A stretch of 11,080 bases of DNA from Frankia sp. Lineage in GTDB: Bacteria; Actinomycetota; Actinomycetes; Frankiales; Frankiaceae. The notes beneath the pieces were generated by a model. That model ran no database searches, had not been told where the DNA came from, and saw nothing but the letters and a program-made list of their open reading frames with translations. The DNA lies in contig JADGHD010000109.1 in the NCBI GenBank assembly GCA_019689615.1, positions 1-11,080 on the forward strand, read 5' to 3'. Below, piece by piece: positions 6,626 to 11,080 of the stretch. Each line of letters opens with the position of its first letter. Positions within the stretch are counted from its first letter, which is position 1. The position numbers and the translations under genes were made by a program.

Positions 6626-7468
6626 CTACGGGTGCTGGCTGCTGACGGAGACGATCTCGCCGGTCATGTAGGTGGAGTAGTCGCTGGCCAGGAAGGCGAT
6701 GACGGTGGCGACCTCCCACGGCTCGGCGGCCCGGCCGAACGCCTCCCTGCTGGCGAGTTCGGCGAGGAAGTCCTCGCTGCTCACCTTGGCGAGGAACGGG
6801 TGCATCGCCAGGCTCGGCGCGACCGCGTTGACCCGGATGCCGAACGGGGCGGCCTCCATGGCGGCGCACCGGGTGAGCGCCATCACGCCGGCCTTGGCTG
6901 CGGCGTAGTGGGCCTGGCCGGCCTGGGCCCGCCAGCCGACGACCGAGGCGTTGTTGACGATGACGCCGCGGCGGTCCGGCTGCATCCGGCGCAGCGCCGC
7001 CCTGGTCGCCCGCATGGTCCCGGTGAGCGTCACGTCGAGCACGTTCGACCACTGCTCGTCGGTCATCTCGGTCAGCCGCACCTCGCCGCCGAGGCCGGCG
7101 TTGTTGACCAGCACGTCCAGGCGGCCGTGGGTGGCGTACACGGCGTCGAACAGCGCGTTGATCTGCTCCTCGCTGCGCACGTCGCAGGGCACGGCGAGCG
7201 GCTTCTCCCCGCCGGTGGCCTCCTGCAGCCGCTCGGCGGCCTCGCCGAGACGGCGGACGTGGTGGTCCGACACGACGACGGTGGCGCCCTCCAGCGCCGC
7301 CCGCCAGGCGGTGGCGAACCCGATCCCGGTGCCCGCCGCGGCCGTGACCAGCACGACCTTGTCGCGCAGCAGGTCGCGGCCCGGCGGCGGCGGTGGCGCC
7401 GCCAGCGGGGCGGGCGGCGTGGTGGCGGCGGCGCCGGCGGAGCTGTTGGTGGGCGCGGTGTCGACCAT
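6626..7468 (-). CDS. ipdF: IpdF, short-chain dehydrogenase of steroid C/D-ring catabolism
   Basis: 280 residues. The SDR fold has a modified nucleotide loop TAAAGTGIG (42-50), a CDV acidic loop (95-97), VNNAGLGGEV (121-130), VNNASVVGWRAQAGQAHYAA (171-190) with Ser175, and Y188-x3-K192. The C-terminus EAFGRAAEPWEVA, FLASDYSTYMTGE and SVSSQHP closely match remembered Rv3559c (IpdF), including the QHP end. IpdF is reported to act on the C5 hydroxyl/keto group of HIP-derived CoA thioesters, using a nicotinamide cofactor. The first ~30 residues are an Ala/Pro-rich extension (PLAAPPPPPG) beyond the usual SDR start; it may be real or a later start may be used. The ATG at 7468 has AGGA 5 nt upstream and GGGAGG farther off. 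It lies 18 bp after the fadE30 stop, so the two are almost certainly one transcript, the same pairing as in M. tuberculosis. Confidence 0.9.
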   Translation of the reverse strand: MVDTAPTNSSAGAAATTPPAPLAAPPPPPGRDLLRDKVVLVTAAAGTGIGFATAWRAALEGATVVVSDHHVRRLGEAAERLQEATGGEKPLAVPCDVRSEEQINALFDAVYATHGRLDVLVNNAGLGGEVRLTEMTDEQWSNVLDVTLTGTMRATRAALRRMQPDRRGVIVNNASVVGWRAQAGQAHYAAAKAGVMALTRCAAMEAAPFGIRVNAVAPSLAMHPFLAKVSSEDFLAELASREAFGRAAEPWEVATVIAFLASDYSTYMTGEIVSVSSQHP

Positions 7469-7486
7469 CGCGGTCCTGGCCTCCCG

Positions 7487-8677
7487 TCAGGCTCGTGGCA
7501 GGCCGAGCGTGCGCTCGGCGATGATGTTGCGCTGGATCTCGCTGGACCCGGCGTAGATCGTGTCGGCGCGGCTGAACAGGAACAGCGACTGCTCGGGCCG
7601 CAGCTCGTACGGCCCACCCTCGATGATCATGCTGTCCGCGCCGAGCACGTCCATCGCCAGCTCGCCGAGCTGCTGGTGCCAGGTGGACCAGTACAGCTTG
7701 CCGATCGACGAGGCGGGGCCCGGCGGGGTGTCGGCCGCGGCGTCGGCGAGCGTGCGCAGCGCGGTGTAGCGCATGATCTCCACGCCGATCCAGGAGCGCA
7801 CCAGCCGGTCGCGGATGGACGGGTTCTCCCAGGCGCCGTTCTGCTTCGCCAGGGCGATGATCCGCTCCAGCTCCCGCTTGAACCCGACCTGCTGGCCGAG
7901 GGTGAACGTGCCCCGCTCGAAGCCGAGGGTGGCCATGCCGATCTTCCAGCCCTCGCCCTCGGCGCCGACCAGGTTCGCCGCCGAGGTGCGGGCCCCGTCG
8001 AAGAAGACCTCGTTGAACTCGGACGTGCCGGTCATCGAGACGATCGGGCGGATGTCGATCCCGGGCTGGCGCATCGGCACCAGCAGGTAGGACAGCCCAC
8101 GGTGCCGGCTCGACCCGGGCTCGGTGCGGACCAGGGCGAAGCCCCAGTCGGCCAGGTGCGCCAGCGACGACCACACCTTCTGCCCGTCGATCACGTACTC
8201 GTCACCCTCGCGGCGGGCCCGCGTGGTGATCCCGGCGAGGTCGGAGCCGGCGCCCGGCTCGGAGTACAGCTGGCACCACAGCGCCTCGCCGGAGCGGATC
8301 GGCGGCAGCAGCCGCTGGCGCTGCTCCTCGGTGCCGAACGCGATCAGCGTCGGCCCGACCATGCCGTCGCCGATCAGGCCGACCCGCGCGGGCGCGTCGG
8401 CCTTGGCGTACTCCTCGTAGAAGATGACCTGCTCGGTGACGGACAGGCCGCGCCCGCCGTACTCCTTCGGCCAGCTGATGCAGGTCCAGCCGGCGGCGGC
8501 GAGATGGCGCTCCCAGGCGACCCGGATCTCGAACGCCTCGTGCTCGCGCCCGGGGCCGCCGAGCCCACGCGCCTCGGCGAAGTCGCCGGTCAGCGCGTCG
8601 GCCAGCCACTCGCGCACCTCGGCCCGGAACTTCCGCGCGGCCGCTGGCTCGCCGCCGCCCTCCGTTGTCAGCACCAC
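7487..8677 (-). CDS. fadE30: FadE30-type acyl-CoA dehydrogenase
   Basis: 396 residues with the full acyl-CoA dehydrogenase architecture: N-terminal helical domain (GLGGPGREHEAFE, 38-50), the FAD-region signature LYSEPGAGSDLAGI (137-150), beta-domain GQKVWSSLAHLADW (165-178), and the C-terminal signature YAGSSEIQRNIIAERTLGLP (375-394). It strongly resembles remembered M. tuberculosis FadE30 (Rv3560c), which dehydrogenates the propionyl-CoA side chain of the HIP-CoA series. The Glu that serves as base in MCAD-type enzymes (YEGT) is Ala here (YAGS). Glu254 in LGFERGT sits where isovaleryl-CoA and long-chain dehydrogenases carry their base, so it is the likely catalytic residue. The start is one of two consecutive GTG codons (8677 or 8674) with no Shine-Dalgarno. 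TAGCCT ends 6 nt before the first GTG, consistent with a leaderless mRNA. A KstR2-type operator lies 25 bp upstream. Confidence 0.92.
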   Translation of the reverse strand: MVLTTEGGGEPAAARKFRAEVREWLADALTGDFAEARGLGGPGREHEAFEIRVAWERHLAAAGWTCISWPKEYGGRGLSVTEQVIFYEEYAKADAPARVGLIGDGMVGPTLIAFGTEEQRQRLLPPIRSGEALWCQLYSEPGAGSDLAGITTRARREGDEYVIDGQKVWSSLAHLADWGFALVRTEPGSSRHRGLSYLLVPMRQPGIDIRPIVSMTGTSEFNEVFFDGARTSAANLVGAEGEGWKIGMATLGFERGTFTLGQQVGFKRELERIIALAKQNGAWENPSIRDRLVRSWIGVEIMRYTALRTLADAAADTPPGPASSIGKLYWSTWHQQLGELAMDVLGADSMIIEGGPYELRPEQSLFLFSRADTIYAGSSEIQRNIIAERTLGLPRA

Positions 8678-8683
8678 GCCGCA

Positions 8684-8689
8684 AGGCTA
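8684..8689 (-). promoter_or_regulatory. Candidate -10 box for leaderless fadE30
   Basis: On the minus strand TAGCCT fits TANNNT and is followed by exactly 6 nt and then the GTG start at 8677, with no Shine-Dalgarno between. The same spacing recurs at kstR2 and blaI, which supports the reading. The operator lies 12 bp upstream of the box. Confidence 0.55.
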
Positions 8690-8701
8690 GCGCGCCAACC
8701 A

Positions 8702-8715
8702 AGCTAGCGCTTGGT
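8702..8715. promoter_or_regulatory. KstR2-type operator upstream of fadE30-ipdF
   Basis: AGCTAGCGCTTGGT matches AnCAAGnnCTTGnT with one mismatch (CTAG for CAAG in the left arm). An extra CCAAG at 8699-8703 overlaps the left arm, so an alternative spaced pairing CCAAGC-TAG-CGCTTGG is also present. The site abuts the kstR2 TAA codon (8716-8718) and precedes the fadE30 start by 25 bp, as expected for an operator of the fadE30-ipdF transcript. Confidence 0.8.
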
Positions 8716-9474
8716 TTAGGAGGCCGCCGCTGGTGTGGCCGGCTCGCCAGCCGGCCGCGCCCGCAGGCCGTCGAGCGTCATCCGGATGAAGTGCTCGGCC
8801 AGGTCCTCGGGCCCGAGCCGGCCGCCCGGGCGGTACCAGTGGACCGAGACCCAGATCGCGTCGCGCAGGAACCGGTGGGTCACCTTCGGGTCGAGGTCGG
8901 CGCGCAGCTCGCCGGTGGCGATGCCCTCGCGCAGCGCGGACAGCCACAGCCGCTGGCCGACGTCCTCCGAGGAGCGCAGGTACTCGAACCGCGGCAGGGT
9001 GGCAAGATAGCCGCGCTCGTTCTGGAACACGGTGACGGCGGCCCGGTGGCAGGCGATCGTCGCGAACGCGGCCCGGATCAGCTCGGCGATGGTCTCGGTC
9101 GGCCGGGTCCTCGCGGCGGCGATCGCGGCGTACTTGGCGTGCAGCTCGTCCAGGAAGCTGGACAGCAGCTCGTCGACGATCGACTCCTTGGAGTCGAAGT
9201 GGTGGTACAGACTTCCGGAGAGCATCCCGGCGGCGTCGGCGATCTCCCGGACGGTCGTCGCCCGGTATCCGCGCTCGGCGAACAGGCCGGCGGCGATCTC
9301 GACGATGGCGGCCCGCCGCTCCGACTCCCCGGCCGCGGGCGCCCGGCCGGCCCGTGGGCCCGCCCGCCCGGCGCGGGGTGCGCGCCGGGCGGCGGGAGAA
9401 GGTTCCTGGCGCCCCCGCTCCGCCGGCACGGGGCGGGGTCTCGCCGCCGGCTGGCGGGCTCCTGAGCTGTCCAC
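8716..9474 (-). CDS. kstR2: KstR2, TetR-family repressor of steroid C/D-ring catabolism
   Basis: 252 residues from the GTG at 9474. The TetR DNA-binding domain spans about 52-100: AAIVEIAAGLFAERGYRATT, VREIADAAGMLSGSLYHHFD (75-94, recognition helix) and SKESIVDELLSSFLDEL. The C-terminal domain ends in HRFLRDAIWVSVHWYRPGGR (200-219). Both blocks closely match remembered M. tuberculosis KstR2 (Rv3557c), whose ligand is a CoA thioester of HIP. The first ~50 residues are an Arg/Ala/Pro-rich extension not present in that ~200-residue homologue; a start at GTG 9429 would shorten it by 15. I prefer 9474 because GATAAT (9486-9481) ends exactly 6 nt before it, giving a leaderless transcript, and a perfect operator lies immediately upstream. 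This implies autorepression. fadE30-ipdF follow downstream with their own operator. An ATG at 9482 is in another frame. Confidence 0.93.
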   Translation of the reverse strand: MDSSGARQPAARPRPVPAERGRQEPSPAARRAPRAGRAGPRAGRAPAAGESERRAAIVEIAAGLFAERGYRATTVREIADAAGMLSGSLYHHFDSKESIVDELLSSFLDELHAKYAAIAAARTRPTETIAELIRAAFATIACHRAAVTVFQNERGYLATLPRFEYLRSSEDVGQRLWLSALREGIATGELRADLDPKVTHRFLRDAIWVSVHWYRPGGRLGPEDLAEHFIRMTLDGLRARPAGEPATPAAAS

Positions 9475-9480
9475 CAGCGC

Positions 9481-9486
9481 ATTATC
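9481..9486 (-). promoter_or_regulatory. Candidate -10 box for leaderless kstR2
   Basis: Minus-strand GATAAT matches TATAAT at 5 of 6 positions and is followed by 6 nt (GCGCTG) and the GTG start at 9474. No Shine-Dalgarno is present. The operator at 9493-9510 begins 6 bp upstream, in the -10/-35 spacer and -35 region, where bound repressor would exclude RNA polymerase. Confidence 0.65.
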
Positions 9487-9492
9487 GCTGCT

Positions 9493-9510
9493 CAACCAAG
9501 CGCTTGGTTG
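9493..9510. promoter_or_regulatory. Perfect 18-bp KstR2 operator upstream of kstR2
   Basis: CAACCAAGCGCTTGGTTG is an uninterrupted 18-bp palindrome. Its inner 14 bp (9495-9508, ACCAAGCGCTTGGT) match AnCAAGnnCTTGnT at every fixed position. It lies 18 bp before the kstR2 start on the minus strand and about 80 bp before blaI on the plus strand. Autoregulation of kstR2 is the direct reading; an effect on blaI is less likely given the distance. Confidence 0.92.
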
Positions 9511-9559
9511 CCCGCCCCGGTAGCAGGGCGGCGGGCAGCTCGGCGGGTGCTCCCCGAAC

Positions 9560-9576
9560 CCGACCGGCCGGGTCGG
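9560..9576. promoter_or_regulatory. Inverted repeat upstream of blaI, possible operator
   Basis: CCGACC-GGCCG-GGTCGG is a 6-bp inverted repeat with a 5-nt spacer lying just before the candidate -10 box TATGGT (9580-9585). The place suits an autoregulatory BlaI site, but it does not resemble the AT-containing TACTACA/TGTAGTA-type boxes known for mycobacterial BlaI, and GC-rich repeats arise readily by chance here. Confidence 0.3.
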
Positions 9577-9579
9577 CCG

Positions 9580-9585
9580 TATGGT
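9580..9585 (+). promoter_or_regulatory. Candidate -10 box for leaderless blaI-type gene
   Basis: TATGGT fits TANNNT and is followed by 6 nt (TTCGAC) and the GTG at 9592, the same arrangement as at kstR2 and fadE30. There is no Shine-Dalgarno before the GTG. The coincidence supports both the promoter and this start codon. Confidence 0.55.
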
Positions 9586-9591
9586 TTCGAC

Positions 9592-10116
9592 GTGGGACAA
9601 GCCGACGGTTACCTGGACGACGGTCGCCTGGACCGGGACAGCGCGGACGACGGGGCGTGCGCCAGCGGCGGGCCGGTGCGGCGGCCGCGCCGACGCTCGC
9701 CAGGCACGCTCGAGACGGAGATCCTCAACGTGCTGCACGCCGCCCAGGCCGAGCTGTCGCCCGCGCAGGTCCGCGAGCGGCTGGAGAACGGCGACGCGCT
9801 CTCCTACAGCGCCGTGGTCACCACGCTCACCCGGCTGCACGGCAAGGGTGTGGTCACCCGACGGCGGGCCGGGCGGGCGTTCCTCTATCTGGCCAAGTCC
9901 GACGCGGCCAGCCTGATCGCCTGGCGGATGAACCGGCTGCTCGACGAGCAGGCCGACCACCGCCCGGCACTCACCCACTTCGTCGCGACCCTGTCCCCCA
10001 GCGACGAGGCGCTGATCCGCCAGCTACTGGCCGAGCCCGCGTTGCCCGCCGACCAGGCGGGCGGCAACGACGGCGCCGGCGCCACCGGCACGCCCGACCG
10101 GCCGGCAGACGCCTGA
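9592..10116 (+). CDS. BlaI/MecI-family winged-helix transcriptional repressor
   Basis: 174 residues from the GTG at 9592. The BlaI/MecI winged helix lies at about 38-105: GTLETEILNVLHAAQAELSP, then AQVRERLENGDALSYSAVVT (58-77), TLTRLHGKGVVTRRRAGRAF (78-97) and LYLAKSD. A C-terminal dimerisation helix region RPALTHFVATLSPSDEALIR (124-143) resembles remembered M. tuberculosis BlaI (Rv1846c). A 30-residue acidic then basic N-terminal extension and an Ala/Gly-rich tail of about 25 residues are extra to that 138-residue homologue. Such repressors bind dyads before their own operon and are usually inactivated when a paired M56 peptidase is triggered. The stop overlaps the next start (TGATG), so the pair is translationally coupled. 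It is divergent from kstR2. The frame is open upstream to a TTG at 9508, but that part falls in the promoter. Confidence 0.88.
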   Translation: MGQADGYLDDGRLDRDSADDGACASGGPVRRPRRRSPGTLETEILNVLHAAQAELSPAQVRERLENGDALSYSAVVTTLTRLHGKGVVTRRRAGRAFLYLAKSDAASLIAWRMNRLLDEQADHRPALTHFVATLSPSDEALIRQLLAEPALPADQAGGNDGAGATGTPDRPADA

Positions 10117-11075
10117 TGCTCCTGCTCGAGCTGGCGCTGTGCGCGGTGGCCGCCCCGATCGCCGGCGCCGCCCTGATGACCGCGCTGGCGGACCGGGTGC
10201 GCGCGGCGGTGTCCGTGGTCGCCTTCACCGTCTCCGCCTGCCTGCTGGCGCTGGGCACCGTGCTGGTCCTGCTCGCCGGCGCGATCCACACCGCCACCGC
10301 GGTGCTGGCCGCCGGCCGGGACGGCTGGGGCGTCGACGCCCTGCTCGCCGCGGCCAGGGACTCCTGGCTGTCCGCCCCGTGCCTGCTCGCGGGCATGGTC
10401 GTGGCGGTGAGCGCGGCCAGGGTGGCCTGGGCGCAGCGGCGGGCGCTGCGGGCGGCGCGGGCGCAGGCGGCGGCGCTGCCCGGGGACGAGGCGGTGGTCG
10501 TGGTGCCCGGCGCCAAGCCGGAGGCGTTCACGCTGCCGGGCTCGCCCGGGCGGATCGTGGTCACCGAGCCGATGCGGGCGGCGCTCACCCCGGCCGACTA
10601 CGCCGTGCTGGTCGCCCACGAGCGGGCCCACCTGGTGGGCCGGCACTACCGGTTCGTCAACGCCGCCCGGCTGGCCGCCGCCGCGCAGCCGCTGCTGCGC
10701 CCGGTCGCCCGGCTGGTCGAGTACGGCGTCGAGCGCTGGGCCGACGAGCAGGCTGCGGACGCGGTCGGCGGCAACCGCCGCCGGGTCGCCCACGCCATCG
10801 GCGCGGCCGCGCTGCTGGCCAGCGCCCGCGCGACCGGCGGCGCCCCCGCCCGCCCGGCGTCGGCGCTGGGGATCGCCGCGTCGAGCCGGCAGCAGGACCG
10901 GCCGGGCCCGGTCCCCCGCCGGGTGCGCGCGCTGCTGAACCCGCTGCCAGGCGCCAGCCGGGTGCTGCTGCTGGCCGCGCCCGCGGCGGTGTCCGTCGGC
11001 TCGTTCCTGTGGGCCGGCGACGTCATCTACGACGCGCACATCCCGCTGCGCCTGCTGGCCGGCGGCTCCGAGTGA
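10116..11075 (+). CDS. M56-family membrane metallopeptidase (BlaR1-like, no sensor domain)
   Basis: 319 residues. Hydrophobic segments at about 2-25, 32-58, 85-105 and 281-300 predict a multi-pass membrane protein. The zinc site is H168-E-R-A-H172 in LVAHERAHLVGRH, with the third ligand expected from ERWADEQAAD (206-215). This matches the M56 peptidase pattern of BlaR1/MecR1 and remembered M. tuberculosis Rv1845c, which is of similar length. Classical BlaR1 adds a large C-terminal penicillin-binding sensor domain; here the protein stops about 20 residues after the fourth segment, so the signal must be sensed otherwise. The likely role is cleaving or inactivating the upstream BlaI-type repressor in response to a cell-envelope cue. 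It overlaps the blaI stop by 1 nt and ends 5 bp before the window edge. Further operon members may lie beyond. Confidence 0.88.
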   Translation: MLLLELALCAVAAPIAGAALMTALADRVRAAVSVVAFTVSACLLALGTVLVLLAGAIHTATAVLAAGRDGWGVDALLAAARDSWLSAPCLLAGMVVAVSAARVAWAQRRALRAARAQAAALPGDEAVVVVPGAKPEAFTLPGSPGRIVVTEPMRAALTPADYAVLVAHERAHLVGRHYRFVNAARLAAAAQPLLRPVARLVEYGVERWADEQAADAVGGNRRRVAHAIGAAALLASARATGGAPARPASALGIAASSRQQDRPGPVPRRVRALLNPLPGASRVLLLAAPAAVSVGSFLWAGDVIYDAHIPLRLLAGGSE

Positions 11076-11080
11076 CCTGG

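Noticed and set aside
6632..8707. A 691-codon plus-strand open frame opposite ipdF and fadE30
   Set aside because: It is antisense to two well-recognised genes, has low-complexity Gly/Ala/Arg/His composition and no domain; a codon-bias artefact.
1..11080. Mobile element, tRNA or rRNA gene, or a wholly new defence or biosynthetic system
   Set aside because: No transposase, integrase, att-like repeats or RNA-gene signatures were seen. The gene set is explained mainly by a KstR2 steroid regulon and a BlaI-M56 pair.

Overview
The window reads as a chromosomal segment of a very GC-rich actinomycete. Third codon positions are almost all G or C, GTG starts are common, and several promoters look leaderless. 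A Frankia-like or other steroid-degrading actinobacterium is plausible, but genus cannot be fixed from the sequence alone. Most of it is a compact KstR2-type regulon for breaking down the last two rings (C and D) of steroids such as cholesterol. The gene products closely resemble, as remembered, the Mycobacterium tuberculosis set IpdA, IpdB, IpdC, IpdF, FadE30, Rv3548c and KstR2.

Layout. Positions 1-3204 (minus strand) hold an operon ipdA-ipdB-ipdC followed by a MaoC-like hot-dog gene cut by the window edge. Every junction is a 4-nt stop/start overlap with a good Shine-Dalgarno. A divergent promoter region (3205-3445) carries one KstR2-type operator and leads rightward to an MFE-2-like SDR (Rv3548c type). 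After a triple-hairpin repeat comes an LLM-class flavin oxidoreductase. A secreted proline-rich protein of unknown function (5698-6429, minus) lies tail-to-tail with it. Then, on the minus strand, come ipdF, fadE30 and kstR2. Copies of the KstR2-type palindrome AnCAAGnnCTTGnT stand before kstR2 (perfect, inside an 18-bp palindrome), before fadE30 (one mismatch) and in the ipdA/SDR divergent region (one mismatch).

Working model. HIP-CoA (the C/D-ring propionate thioester) is dehydrogenated on its side chain by FadE30. The MFE-2-like SDR and IpdF handle hydroxyacyl and ring-hydroxyl oxidations. IpdC introduces ring unsaturation, and IpdAB hydrolytically opens a ring. KstR2 represses the set until a HIP-CoA-type ligand appears. 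EchA20 (the other ring-opening enzyme), FadD3 and FadA6 are not in the window.

The right end (9592-11075, plus) is a separate BlaI-type repressor and M56 membrane metallopeptidase pair, like Rv1846c-Rv1845c, with a 1-nt stop/start overlap. It has no evident link to steroids. The least explained items are the MaoC-like protein lacking catalytic residues, the LLM enzyme with the only TTA codon I found, the secreted proline-rich protein inside the locus, and the triple-hairpin element.
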